Below the pieces are notes generated by a model, which worked only from the letters and a program-made list of their open reading frames with translations, did no database searches and was not told where the DNA came from. 43,704 nt of DNA from Clostridiales bacterium. GTDB lineage: Bacteria; Bacillota; Clostridia; Saccharofermentanales; Saccharofermentanaceae. Numbering within the stretch: position 1 is the stretch's first letter; each line of letters starts with the position of its first letter. Position numbers and translations under genes: made by a program. The stretch spans positions 1 through 43,704 of the forward strand of contig JAFZKB010000018.1 of assembly GCA_017551865.1 (NCBI GenBank), given 5' to 3'. Below, piece after piece: positions 25,469 through 34,225 of this stretch.

Positions 25469-27001
25469 TTACTCTCCCAGCTGCTCCTGCTCGTAGATGA
25501 TATTCAGCATCTTCGCTGTCGCCTTGATCGCAGCCGCGACCTGATCTCTATCGAGACCTCTGGTCTTAAACTCATGCTCCCCGTCACGCCAGGTGATGAC
25601 ACTCTCTACGAATGCATTCGTACGGCCTCCCGGCGGGATCGTAACGGTATAGTCCGCGAAGAACGGAAGCGTCCTTCCGAACTGCTGGTAGATCTTCTGA
25701 AGGGCTTTCATGAAGGCGTCGAACTGACCTTCACCGGATGCGCTGGCTTCATGAACTTTACCGTCGATCTGGATACGCATCGTCGCAACAGGATTTAAGT
25801 CTCTGGCGTGGCAGACGTAGTAATTCAGGATCTTCACGTTCGACTCGCCGTTTCCCTTGCCGAGAACGTCGGCCACGATATACGGGAGTTCGTCGGTCAT
25901 GACACTTTCCTTATTATCGCCCATTTCTACAATACGGGCCGTCACTTTCTCGAGAGATTCCTTATCAAGATCGAGACCTAATTCCTCGAGGTTTTTCGCG
26001 ATACTGGCGCGACCGCTGGACTTCCCGAGCGCGTACTGGCGGAATCTTCCAAATCTCTCCGGCGCGAGCTTATTGCAGTAGAGGGAATCCTTCGTATCGC
26101 CGTCCGCATGTACTCCGCAGGTCTGCGTAAATACGGCAGCGCCTGTGATCGGCTGGTTCTTCGGAATACGCATGCCCGAAAAGGACTCGACCATTTTACT
26201 TATGTGCTCGAGTGCGGTTTCATTGACGCCCGTCGATCTATTCTCACAGAAGTCCGAAACGGCACCGACTATGGAAGCCAGAGGCGCGTTACCGGCTCTT
26301 TCGCCCAGGCCGTTTACGGTAACGTGAACGCCCTTTACACCGGCCTTTACGGCCATGATGGTATTTCCCACCGACATATCGTAGTCGTTGTGGGCATGGA
26401 AATCGAAGTGGACATCCGGGAAGAGGGAGACCATCTTCTTCACATATTCATATGTCATATCCGGCGTGAGCACACCCAGTGTATCCGCCAGCATGATCCT
26501 CTCGACCGGGAGGACCGAGATCTCGGAAACGAGCATCTTTACATAGTCAAAGTCGCTCTGGACACCATTGGACCAGTCTTCGAGGTAAACATTGACCTTC
26601 ATGTCGCGGAATACGGCATCCTCAATTGCGCGGCGGATCTCGCCGACATGCTGCTCCGGAGACTTCCCGAGCTGCGCTGTGAGATGGTGAAGAGAGCTTT
26701 TGCAGAGGAGATTGATGACGCGTCCGCCGGCATTCTCGATCCAGGACAGGGAATGTCCTCTGTCGACGAATGCGAGCACCTCGACTTTCTCGAGATAACC
26801 CTTGCCCTTGGCCCATTCGGTGATCTTCTGGAGGGCTTCGAAATCGCCGTCGGAAATACGCGCAGAGGTGACTTCGACGCGGTCGACCTTGACCTCATCG
26901 AGAAGGATTTTCGCGATGCTGAGTTTTTCGGAGGGAGAAAAAGAAACTCCCGGGGTCTGTTCACCATCCCGAAGGGTGGTATCCATGATTTCCAGCTTCA
27001 T
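25469..27001 (-). CDS. 2-isopropylmalate/(R)-citramalate synthase family
   Basis: A 510-residue DRE-TIM metallolyase that condenses acetyl-CoA with a 2-oxoacid, in leucine or isoleucine synthesis. It starts EIMDTTLRDGEQTPGVSF and shows VNVYLEDWSNGV, DTLGVLTP, the HxH metal pair in FDFHAHNDYDMSVGN, NGLGERAGNAPLAS and GVHADGDTKDSLYCNKL. The C-terminal 120 residues are a LeuA-type regulatory domain. It resembles the divergent LeuA-like branch also found in Bacteroidetes, where citramalate synthase activity is plausible. ATG 27001 has AAAGGTG five bases upstream; the open frame continues 35 codons upstream through a Lys-rich tract with no site. No leuBCD genes are adjacent. Confidence 0.88.
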   Translation of the reverse strand: MKLEIMDTTLRDGEQTPGVSFSPSEKLSIAKILLDEVKVDRVEVTSARISDGDFEALQKITEWAKGKGYLEKVEVLAFVDRGHSLSWIENAGGRVINLLCKSSLHHLTAQLGKSPEQHVGEIRRAIEDAVFRDMKVNVYLEDWSNGVQSDFDYVKMLVSEISVLPVERIMLADTLGVLTPDMTYEYVKKMVSLFPDVHFDFHAHNDYDMSVGNTIMAVKAGVKGVHVTVNGLGERAGNAPLASIVGAVSDFCENRSTGVNETALEHISKMVESFSGMRIPKNQPITGAAVFTQTCGVHADGDTKDSLYCNKLAPERFGRFRQYALGKSSGRASIAKNLEELGLDLDKESLEKVTARIVEMGDNKESVMTDELPYIVADVLGKGNGESNVKILNYYVCHARDLNPVATMRIQIDGKVHEASASGEGQFDAFMKALQKIYQQFGRTLPFFADYTVTIPPGGRTNAFVESVITWRDGEHEFKTRGLDRDQVAAAIKATAKMLNIIYEQEQLGE

Positions 27002-27165
27002 AATGTCACCTTTTCTACTTACTTCTTGTCCCAGTATAGCAGAAACCGCGAAGAATTGCTTTTCTCTATTTCTTTTTTTCTTTTTTTTTGAGATAATAAA
27101 GTTCATGGGAGAAATGAAACGGACTAATCGTCTATGTGGGAGGAGCTTTTTAAGGAGCGATAAGA

Positions 27166-28116
27166 ATGGGTAGAGAGAAAATGGATCCCAACTTCTCCAA
27201 CGAGAAGATCCTGGAAGTAATACGAGATTATTCGAACGATACTATCTATTTCAAAGACAGTAATTCCCGCTTTGTCTGGAACAATCGCGCACATGCCGCG
27301 CAGTTCGGTGTATCTGATCCCCGCGAGATGAAAGGAAAGACCGATGCGGACTATTTCCCGAAGGATTTCGCTGCCCGTGCAAGACGCGAGGAACTGGAGA
27401 TCATGGACACCAGAACACCTCTCATTTCCAACATCGAGAAACTGGAGAAACCGGATGGCTCGATCATCTGGTATTCCGCTTCAAAATATCCGATCATCGA
27501 CAATGCCGATAATGTTATCGGTACCTGGGGCATCAGCCGAAACATCACCGCGCTCAAGATCGTGGAGGAAGAGCTGAGCCGCACCAACGAGAAACTGAAG
27601 AGATTGTCGCAGGTCGACGACCTCACGGGTCTTTTCAACCGGAGATATTTCTATGAGATGATCGAGAAGACCGCGTCCCAGTACGACAGAAGAAATAACA
27701 GAAGGAAAGACGATCCGGACGATACGTTCTCACTGATCTCTCTGGATATAGACTTCTTTAAGAAGATCAACGACGATTATGGTCATAACAAGGGCGACGA
27801 TGTTCTGCGCCTGGTGGCCGGCATCCTGACTTCCTCCTGCAGAAAGTCGGATATGGTCTTCCGGATCGGCGGTGATGAGTTCATGATGCTGCTTCCGGAT
27901 ACGCCATTAAAGGGCGCGAAGGTCCAGGCCGAGCGCGTGCGTTCCGCACTTTCCGGCGCACCGATCGTTCTCGACGACAATGCCGCTCCGGTACGTCTTA
28001 CCGCCAGCATGGGTATTTCCTGTTACCGGGACTGCAGTGATGTGGCCGAGCTTATCCATACGGCGGACGACCGTCTCTACACATCGAAGAATCTGGGCCG
28101 CGACCGCGTGACCTGA
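27166..28116 (+). CDS. PAS-GGDEF diguanylate cyclase
   Basis: A 316-residue enzyme that makes cyclic di-GMP from two GTP. A PAS domain (about 12-130: DTIYFKDSNSRFVWNNRAHAAQFG, then GTWGISRNITALK) is joined by a short coiled linker to a GGDEF domain (150-310). All active-site parts are present: SLDIDFFKKINDDYGHNKGDD, GGDEF at 235-239, and the inhibitory RxxD (RKSD, 226-229). No membrane segment, so soluble. GGAG precedes ATG 27166; a second ATG five codons in is possible. It has the same architecture as the degenerate protein at 6513, with similar PAS ends, so the two are probably paralogues. Confidence 0.93.
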   Translation: MGREKMDPNFSNEKILEVIRDYSNDTIYFKDSNSRFVWNNRAHAAQFGVSDPREMKGKTDADYFPKDFAARARREELEIMDTRTPLISNIEKLEKPDGSIIWYSASKYPIIDNADNVIGTWGISRNITALKIVEEELSRTNEKLKRLSQVDDLTGLFNRRYFYEMIEKTASQYDRRNNRRKDDPDDTFSLISLDIDFFKKINDDYGHNKGDDVLRLVAGILTSSCRKSDMVFRIGGDEFMMLLPDTPLKGAKVQAERVRSALSGAPIVLDDNAAPVRLTASMGISCYRDCSDVAELIHTADDRLYTSKNLGRDRVT

Positions 28117-28146
28117 TCCCTCCGGTACTTTTCGAAAAGAACTAAT

Positions 28147-28175
28147 AAAGGCGTCATTTCCATGGCGCCTTTTCT
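28147..28175. terminator. Bidirectional intrinsic terminator
   Basis: A 10-bp stem (one G-T pair), AAAGGCGTCA (28147-28156) with TGGCGCCTTT (28163-28172), has a 6-base loop and a short T-run. It lies between the cyclase and the convergent gatD. Confidence 0.8.
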
Positions 28176-28203
28176 GTGTCGTTTTCTTATTCAATTCCTG
28201 TGA

Positions 28204-28983
28204 TTACGGGGCGGTGTTGCCCTTCTCCTTATAGCGGAGGAGTGCGGCTCTGGCAAAGTCCTCGTTCTCCGTGGAGAGCTCCGGCAGCTCATAGTCCTCT
28301 CCGTATCTTCTCTTTAGCGCCAAAGACAGGAGATGATCCGTCATGCGCGGGTTCTTCGGCAGGAAACTTCCGTGGGAATAGGTGCAGTAAACATTGTTAT
28401 AAATGGCACCCTCAAATCCGTCTTTCCCGTTATTTCCGGCGCCTTCCAGGACTTTTGCCATCGGCTGGACCGAAGGGCCAAGATACGTTCTTCCGCTGTG
28501 GTTTTCAAAGCCGTAAAGGATCGCACTGTCTTCGACGCCCTCTTCTTTTAGAAAAGACGCTTCGTAGGTGGTGTCCTGAATATATCTTACGTCCTCGCCC
28601 ACCGTATAGACATCGATGGCGCCGAGGCATTCGATCTTCGTACCGTCGTGCTCCTGATAGTATTTACCGAGCATCTGGTAACCGCCGCAGATGCAGAGGA
28701 ATACCATGCCGCTCTCGATCGCTTCTTTTACCTTCGGACCCTTTACCTCGACGAAATCCCTGCGGATCACGTTCTGTTCCGCGTCCTGTCCGCCGCCCAG
28801 GAAAACGATGTCGAAATCGTTTTTGTCGAAGTCGTCTCCGATGGAGACCGGCACCAGTTTGACGGAGATTCCTCGAAGTTCTGCTCTTCTAATCAGGCTC
28901 AGCACATTCCCGCGGTCCCCGTAGAGATTCAGAAGGTCCGGATACATATGACAGATGCGAAGTTCTTTTTTACTATCTTCCAT
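28204..28983 (-). CDS. gatD: Lipid II isoglutaminyl synthase, glutamine amidotransferase subunit
   Basis: A 259-residue class I amidotransferase (CobB/CobQ type) that supplies ammonia to MurT to amidate the D-Glu of lipid II. It shows LRICHMYPDLLNLYGDRGN, the nucleophile Cys in CICGGYQMLG (about 99), and the His in YSHGSFLPKNP (about 204). The start is uncertain: ATG 28983 is used here, but a TTG at 28989 is better spaced from AAAGGA, and a GTG at 28995 is also open. It lies directly after murT. Confidence 0.93.
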   Translation of the reverse strand: MEDSKKELRICHMYPDLLNLYGDRGNVLSLIRRAELRGISVKLVPVSIGDDFDKNDFDIVFLGGGQDAEQNVIRRDFVEVKGPKVKEAIESGMVFLCICGGYQMLGKYYQEHDGTKIECLGAIDVYTVGEDVRYIQDTTYEASFLKEEGVEDSAILYGFENHSGRTYLGPSVQPMAKVLEGAGNNGKDGFEGAIYNNVYCTYSHGSFLPKNPRMTDHLLSLALKRRYGEDYELPELSTENEDFARAALLRYKEKGNTAP

Positions 28984-29005
28984 ATTCAAAAGCACTGTCC
29001 TTTCG

Positions 29006-30484
29006 TCATTTCCAGAAATCCTTCAGGTGATAACGCTTGACCAGGATCGACCGAAGCGCCAGCATCGAGGTGTAGTTCGGCAGGATATAAAGGCACTTGC
29101 CGGGTGTCGAATCCGAAATCGCCTGATCGAGAAGATCCGCGCATTCCTCCATAGGTTTGGCCACGATCCGGGATCTGTCCACACCGGAATAAAGGATGCG
29201 GAGCATCATGTCGCCGTAGCGGTCGCCCGATACATATACCTTCTCCGGGAATTCCTTGGACTCGAAGTCCACATCCCAGATCCAGGAGACGTCTTTACCA
29301 TCTGCGATATTACTATTCAGGAGCATATAGATCCCCTCGGCATCGGAAGCGCCGGCCACAAAGGACAGGGCGCGGTCGAGTCCTACCGGGTTTTTGACGA
29401 GAAGCACACAGATCTTCTTGTCCCCGATACTGATCTTCTCCATACGTCCGAATGCCGCTTCCACGTGTTCCAGTGCTGCGGCACATTTTTCAAAGGAAAG
29501 TGCTTCCGTATCTCCGATCTTCTCACCCATCCGTACACAGGCGGAAACGGCGGCGATGGAGTTATAGAAGTTATGCATGCCGGGGATCGGGAGCTTCACG
29601 CGTTTTTCCGTGATACCGGTCCCGGACTTTTCGTCTCTTCCCTCCCCTGCATCCAGAAGACTCAGCTCATATCCTTCATCGGAAGGATTCTTCGCCAGAT
29701 CGTATTTTACGAAGAAGCGGGGATCTTTTCTCTTCTTGCCGCAGGTCTTGCAGGAAAAAGCACCGAGATGTCCGAAAGATCTCGCGGTATAGTCATATTT
29801 CGTCTTACAGCCCGTGCAGTATTCCGCATCCGAGGACGCCGGGAGCACACCGGACTTATCGGGATAGGTGACGTTATTATAGTGCATGGACTCTTCGGAA
29901 AGACCATAGAATATCGTCCTTCCCTCACGTCCTTTATAAAGCTCGGAAACGAGCGAATCGTCGCTGTTTAAAAGGATATCCGCCTCACAGGAATCCAGTC
30001 CCCTGGCAATGAGATCTCTGGTATGCGCCAGTTCTCCGAAACGGTCCAGCTGATCTCTGAAAAGATTCGTTACCACGGACACTTTCGGCATGATCTGGCA
30101 GGCGATCTTCCCGTAGGCCGCTTCATCGGTCTCCAGGACGCAGATGATTTTTCTTCCTTCTTTTTCCGCCTTCTTCATGTCCTTCATGCCGAAGATCATG
30201 GAAGTGGTCACACCGGAAAGAAGGTTCGCGCCGGATACGTTGGTGACAACGGTATAGCCGCAGTTTCTGAAGATATCGGTGATCATGTGGGTCGTGGTGG
30301 TCTTGCCGTTGGTGCCGGTAATAGTCACACAGTTCCGTCCCTCACAGAGCTTTTTCAGGATCTTCGGATCGATCTTGACAGCTACCTTGCCGGGAAGGGT
30401 CGTCGCGCCGCGCCCCATCAGACGGAGCGCCAGATGTGTGCATTTTGCGGAAAACACTGCGATGTGAAACCGGATCGATGCCAT
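29006..30484 (-). CDS. murT: Lipid II isoglutaminyl synthase, Mur ligase subunit
   Basis: A 492-residue Mur-ligase-like protein that activates the D-glutamate carboxylate of lipid II for amidation by GatD ammonia. It shows the P-loop TITGTNGKTTTTH (55-66), NLFRDQLDRFGELAHT, the MurT-specific Cys4 zinc ribbon (Cys 223, 226, 245, 248), LPIPGMHNFYNSIAAVSA, and the C-terminal DUF1727 part with VKNPVGLDRAL. ATG 30484 has GGAGG seven bases upstream. It follows the sortase gene by 13 bases, and gatD follows it. Confidence 0.95.
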   Translation of the reverse strand: MASIRFHIAVFSAKCTHLALRLMGRGATTLPGKVAVKIDPKILKKLCEGRNCVTITGTNGKTTTTHMITDIFRNCGYTVVTNVSGANLLSGVTTSMIFGMKDMKKAEKEGRKIICVLETDEAAYGKIACQIMPKVSVVTNLFRDQLDRFGELAHTRDLIARGLDSCEADILLNSDDSLVSELYKGREGRTIFYGLSEESMHYNNVTYPDKSGVLPASSDAEYCTGCKTKYDYTARSFGHLGAFSCKTCGKKRKDPRFFVKYDLAKNPSDEGYELSLLDAGEGRDEKSGTGITEKRVKLPIPGMHNFYNSIAAVSACVRMGEKIGDTEALSFEKCAAALEHVEAAFGRMEKISIGDKKICVLLVKNPVGLDRALSFVAGASDAEGIYMLLNSNIADGKDVSWIWDVDFESKEFPEKVYVSGDRYGDMMLRILYSGVDRSRIVAKPMEECADLLDQAISDSTPGKCLYILPNYTSMLALRSILVKRYHLKDFWK

Positions 30485-30497
30485 TTCTTCCTCCGCT

Positions 30498-31211
30498 TCA
30501 CTCCGAAAGATGTCCGACGACCAGTAAACGGTGGGTAGCAACACCCAGCGGTGTGCAGGTCACGAGCGTCACCTGTTTGCCTGTTCCGTCGTCGATGTCG
30601 ATATATTTGTCGAGATCCGAAGGCTCTACAGCCTCATAGATCGTATCGACCACATAGGTATATACATGTCCGTCGATCGTGGAGATCTCGATCTTATCGC
30701 CGATCTGCACATCTCCGAGACTGTGGAAAAGCTTACCTGCAGCACGCATTCTGTGTCCGAGGATCGTCATGTTCCCTTCCTGACCCGGATCCGCCGTATC
30801 TTTCAGACGGCCGGCGCCGTAACGGAGAGATACGATGGTCGCATCGTCCCAAAGCGGAATATTGATATCTACCGAAGGAATGGAGATCGTGCCAAGAGCA
30901 TTGAGGACGACCTCATCCGGAAGCTCTGCCACAATGGTCTTATAGTCGAGCTGGCTTCCGCCGGCTTCTTCTTCGCCATAGTAATATTCGAATTCCTCAC
31001 CGCTGACTTCGTTACCGGAAGACTTGACCACGAATGTCGCCTGGCTGACTTCCACGATGCTCTCCATCATGTCATCTGTGATCTTCTGGCGTTTATAATT
31101 CTTAATGGGATCGATAAGAAGAAGGACGACACCGACTATCAGACATATCAAAGCTACGCCTGTGAGGATTATATTTCTCCAATTGATGTCACCGTTTCTT
31201 TTTCTAAACAT
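30498..31211 (-). CDS. Sortase
   Basis: A 237-residue sortase transpeptidase. One N-terminal membrane helix (15-33) anchors it; the catalytic beta-barrel follows (about 105-237). The triad is clear: His153 in ILGHRMRAAGKLFHSLGDV, Cys219 in TLVTCTP, Arg228 in THRLLVVGH. The TLVTC signature and short size fit class D/E-like sortases better than class B. No LPXTG substrate or pilin is nearby. GGGG precedes ATG 31211. It heads the operon srt-murT-gatD, linking anchoring to the amidation of lipid II, which is the sortase acceptor. Confidence 0.9.
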   Translation of the reverse strand: MFRKRNGDINWRNIILTGVALICLIVGVVLLLIDPIKNYKRQKITDDMMESIVEVSQATFVVKSSGNEVSGEEFEYYYGEEEAGGSQLDYKTIVAELPDEVVLNALGTISIPSVDINIPLWDDATIVSLRYGAGRLKDTADPGQEGNMTILGHRMRAAGKLFHSLGDVQIGDKIEISTIDGHVYTYVVDTIYEAVEPSDLDKYIDIDDGTGKQVTLVTCTPLGVATHRLLVVGHLSE

Positions 31212-31244
31212 ATATTCCCCAGCAAGAAAATTTCTTCGCGAATT

Positions 31245-31274
31245 ATTATAACAGATACTTTCAGAAAGTGGAAA
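31245..31274 (-). promoter_or_regulatory. Promoter of srt-murT-gatD
   Basis: On the minus strand a consensus TATAAT (31245-31250) has TTTCCA 18 bases upstream (31269-31274). It lies 34 bases before the sortase start codon. Confidence 0.55.
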
Positions 31275-31287
31275 ATTCTGATATGAT
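31260..31287 (+). promoter_or_regulatory. dnaA: Candidate dnaA promoter
   Basis: TATGAT (31282-31287) has TTCAGA 16 bases upstream (31260-31265), 67 bases before the dnaA start. It overlaps the -35 of the divergent sortase promoter, so the two may compete for polymerase. Confidence 0.4.
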
Positions 31288-31353
31288 TATTCTACTTTTT
31301 ATCTTCGCTGGAGCCAAAGCACGTAAACAGCGGAAATTTTGTGGGTGGATAGT

Positions 31354-32682
31354 ATGGAAGCGAGCAGGATCTGGAGTCAAACGTTGACTTTATTAAAGGA
31401 CGAAGTGTCTGACATCAAGTTCAAGACATTCATTCAGCCGTTGACCCCTGCTTTTTCCAATAACGACCTCCTCATCCTTACGACCCCGGACTCCTTTTCC
31501 CAGGAGCAGGTCATCCCGATGATCCCTCTGATCAGAAACTGTATTTCCGCAGCGATCGGTAAAGAACTGGACGTGAAGATCGAGCTTCCGGAATCTTCCC
31601 TTACTTTGGACATGATCCATCAGCACACCTCCAGTGCGCCGGCCATGAATACGGAAAACTCCGCATCCCAGCTGAATACAGCTTATACTTTTGATTCTTT
31701 TATCGTCGGTGCCGGAAACCGCTTCGCACATGCTGCCTGTGTTTCCGTAGCTGAAGGCGGTAAACAGTATAATCCCATCTTCCTCTACGGCGGTTCGGGC
31801 TTAGGTAAGACACACCTTATGCATGCTGTAGGTAATGCCGTTATGGCGAAGATGCCTTCCAAGAAGGTCGTTTACGTAAACTGCGAACGTTTCGTCAACG
31901 AGTTCATCGCGACGATCCAGAGCGGAAAGTACGATGATTTCCGTGAAAAATACAGAAATGCCGATTTCCTTTTAATTGATGATATCCAGTTCCTTGAGCG
32001 AAAAGAACAGACACAGGTCGAGTTCTTCCATACCTTCAACGAACTTTATGAGTCCGGCAAGATGATCCTGATGACCTGCGATAAGCCGCCGCAAAGCCTC
32101 TCTTCCCTTGAAGAAAGACTCCGCTCCCGCTTTTCTTCCGGTCTGATCGTCGATATCCAGCCGGCAGACTATGAGACGCGTATCGCTATTCTTAACAGAA
32201 GAATGCAGGATGACCACATCACCCTTCCGGATTCTGTCGTGGATTACATCGCTTCCAACTTCGCATCGAACATCCGTGAACTCGACGGTGCTTTTAAAAC
32301 AGTAGTCGCCTACTGCTTCCTGGCCAATTCCTTCACATTAGATGATGCGAAGATCGCTCTAAAAGACATGATCTCCCCAAAACAGGCCAGACAGGTCACA
32401 CCGGAGCTGATCGTGGAAGTCGTCGCCCGTGCATACAACATCACGGTCAATGACATCATGTCCAATAAGCGCAGCAAGGAGATCCTGGTCCCGCGCCAGA
32501 TCTGTATGTTCCTTTGCCGCTCGGAACTGAATATGACGTATCCGAAGATCGGTGAGTTCTTCGGGGGCAAAGACCATACGACTATCCTTCACGCCTGTAA
32601 CAAAATTGAAACAAGTTTGAAAGACGAGAACTCCGAGATATTCATCCGCATCGACTCGATCAAAAAGCGTCTTTTTAACTAA
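31354..32682 (+). CDS. dnaA: Chromosomal replication initiator DnaA
   Basis: A 442-residue AAA+ initiator that binds DnaA boxes and melts the origin. It has an N-terminal DnaB-interacting domain (1-85), a short variable linker (86-108), AAA+ with YTFDSFIVGAGNRFAHAA, Walker A GGSGLGKTH (146-154) and LLIDDIQFLERKEQTQ, and a C-terminal DNA-binding domain with FFGGKDHTTILHACNKIE. I chose ATG 31354 (GGTGGAT just upstream); a TTG 15 bases earlier is open. The gene diverges from the sortase operon rather than following the usual rpmH-rnpA block. Confidence 0.98.
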   Translation: MEASRIWSQTLTLLKDEVSDIKFKTFIQPLTPAFSNNDLLILTTPDSFSQEQVIPMIPLIRNCISAAIGKELDVKIELPESSLTLDMIHQHTSSAPAMNTENSASQLNTAYTFDSFIVGAGNRFAHAACVSVAEGGKQYNPIFLYGGSGLGKTHLMHAVGNAVMAKMPSKKVVYVNCERFVNEFIATIQSGKYDDFREKYRNADFLLIDDIQFLERKEQTQVEFFHTFNELYESGKMILMTCDKPPQSLSSLEERLRSRFSSGLIVDIQPADYETRIAILNRRMQDDHITLPDSVVDYIASNFASNIRELDGAFKTVVAYCFLANSFTLDDAKIALKDMISPKQARQVTPELIVEVVARAYNITVNDIMSNKRSKEILVPRQICMFLCRSELNMTYPKIGEFFGGKDHTTILHACNKIETSLKDENSEIFIRIDSIKKRLFN

Positions 32683-32684
32683 AG

Positions 32685-32990
32685 TTTTCCACCTTTTTTC
32701 GTTCATTTGTGGAAAACTTCCTAAGGAAAACAGGTGTATTCCATGTGGATAAAACCGGGCTGTGTATAAGGTTGAAAAGTTTTTTCTTTTTCAACATTGT
32801 TTTTCACTTCTTTTACACATGAAAAACCTTGATTTACAGGTGTTTTTTCTGGTTTTCCATAGAATTCACAGAGCATAATAAGAGGAAGAATAGTTACTTT
32901 AAATCTTATTGTTGTTTCTTTTAATCCGGATCGGGAAGAGCGCATCGCGCTTTTTTTCTATTCCTCTATATATAAAAAATGTGGAAAACT
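32685..32990. other. oriC: Candidate oriC: DnaA boxes and AT-rich stretch
   Basis: The 439-base gap between dnaA and dnaN holds no convincing gene. It has a perfect DnaA box TGTGGATAA (32744-32752), TGTGTATAA (32761-32769, fits TTATNCACA), two near boxes TGTGGAAAA (32708-32716, 32980-32988), and a reverse partial TTTTCCACC (32685-32693). An AT-rich run TATATATAAAAAAT (32967-32980) abuts the last box and could be the unwinding element. An inverted repeat GTTGAAAAG / CTTTTTCAAC spans 32771-32795. Position, box cluster and AT-richness fit a chromosomal origin. Confidence 0.7.
32936..32957 (+). terminator. Intrinsic terminator between dnaA and dnaN
   Basis: An 8-bp stem (one G-T pair), AAGAGCGC (32936-32943) with GCGCTTTT (32947-32954), has an ATC loop and continues into T7. 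It lies inside the origin region, 254 bases after dnaA, so it should keep dnaA-side transcripts out of dnaN. Confidence 0.7.
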
Positions 32991-33073
32991 TTTCTTGACT
33001 TTTGAAACTTCAAAAAAGGTGTTTTTCGTCCGTCTTTTCAAGTATTCTCTGTAGCATTTTCGTAATTTTACTG

Positions 33074-33079
33074 TATAAT
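33074..33079 (+). promoter_or_regulatory. dnaN: Candidate dnaN -10 box
   Basis: A consensus TATAAT lies 42 bases before the dnaN start; the hexamer 17 bases upstream (GTAGCA) is poor. Because a terminator separates dnaA and dnaN, dnaN needs its own promoter, and this is the best candidate. Confidence 0.5.
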
Positions 33080-33121
33080 ATATAGTGTTATTTGATAAAT
33101 TCAACTGGAGGAAAGACAACG

Positions 33122-34225
33122 ATGAAACTTGTAATTTCAAGAGACAATCTGGTCGAAGCGATTTCGATCGTTCAGAAGGCAGTTTCAACTCGTTCTACTT
33201 TGCCTATATTAGATGGTATTTTAATCGAAGCCGCAGCTAATGGAGTCAAGCTGACAGGATATGATCTGGAAACAGGTATTGAGGCACTGGTGGATGCAGA
33301 CGTTATGGAAGAGGGATCGATCGTTATTCCTTCCAAAGTCTTTGGAGAGATCATCCGTAAACTGCCGGATGAGGAGGTAGCCATTTCTTCGAATGAGAGA
33401 ATGGTGATAGACATTGAGAGCGGTACATCTAAGTTCTCTATCAATGGTATTTCCGCAGAAGGATTCCCGACGATCCCGGTAGTAGGCGATGAGAATAAGA
33501 TCATTCTGAACCAGGAGATCTTAAGAAACATGATCAGCCAGACGATCTTCGCGATCTCTACTGATGAAGGACGTCCGATTCTTAATGGTTCTCTTTTCGA
33601 ATCTGATGGAAAGAATATCAATGTAGTATCTATCGATGGTTTCAGAATGGCACACAGAAAGCAGGAGATCGGCGAAGACCTTCCTGTAATGAAGTTCCTT
33701 ATTCCTGGAAAAGCTCTTCATGAGGCTGCCCGTATCCTGACCGGAAAAGATGCGGAAGTAGTTATCTATGCTTCTACGAACCATATCCTTTTCGATACAG
33801 GTAAATTCAGGATCGTTTCCCGTCTGATCAATGGCGAGTTCCTGGATTATCACGCTATCGTTCCGAAGAATTCTTCTACGACGATGATCGTAGATAAGAA
33901 TGCTGTACTGAACGCAGTCGAGCGTGCTTCCCTTATCATTCAGAAGGAAGATCGCCGTTGTCCGGTAAATCTTTCTATGACAGATGAGGAGACTTTAGTG
34001 ATCCGTTCGAGCACTGAGCTTGGTAATCTTCGTGAGGATGTCAGCTGCCAGATCACAGGTGAGCTCATCTCCGTAGACTTTAACCACAAGTACATCATGG
34101 ATGCACTCCGTGCTATCGAGGATGATACCGTGAAATTCCTTTTCTCCGGCGCGAATGGCCCGTCCGTTGTCGTTCCGGTAGAAGGAGAAGGATATACCTA
34201 TCTGATTCTTCCTCTTCGTAAATGA
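33122..34225 (+). CDS. dnaN: DNA polymerase III sliding clamp (beta subunit)
   Basis: A 367-residue clamp that forms a ring dimer and tethers polymerase to DNA. It shows MKLVISRDNLVEAISIVQKAVSTRSTLPILDGI, the middle domain with RPILNGSLFE, and the usual C-terminal clamp end with TYLILPLR. GGAGG lies eight bases before the ATG. Its TGA overlaps the recF ATG by four bases. The yaaA (S4-domain) gene usually found between dnaN and recF in Firmicutes is absent. Confidence 0.98.
   Translation: MKLVISRDNLVEAISIVQKAVSTRSTLPILDGILIEAAANGVKLTGYDLETGIEALVDADVMEEGSIVIPSKVFGEIIRKLPDEEVAISSNERMVIDIESGTSKFSINGISAEGFPTIPVVGDENKIILNQEILRNMISQTIFAISTDEGRPILNGSLFESDGKNINVVSIDGFRMAHRKQEIGEDLPVMKFLIPGKALHEAARILTGKDAEVVIYASTNHILFDTGKFRIVSRLINGEFLDYHAIVPKNSSTTMIVDKNAVLNAVERASLIIQKEDRRCPVNLSMTDEETLVIRSSTELGNLREDVSCQITGELISVDFNHKYIMDALRAIEDDTVKFLFSGANGPSVVVPVEGEGYTYLILPLRK

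Noticed and set aside
26108..27091. A 327-codon + strand open frame opposite the LeuA-like gene
   Set aside because: Antisense shadow; no domain recognised.
32995..33000. TTGACT as the -35 of a dnaN promoter
   Set aside because: No -10-like hexamer lies 16-18 bases downstream; the TATAAT at 33074 is much too far.
32721..33188. Two small minus-strand open frames (74 and 76 codons) in the dnaA-dnaN gap
   Set aside because: No ribosome site or homology, low-complexity AT-rich sequence; better explained as the origin.
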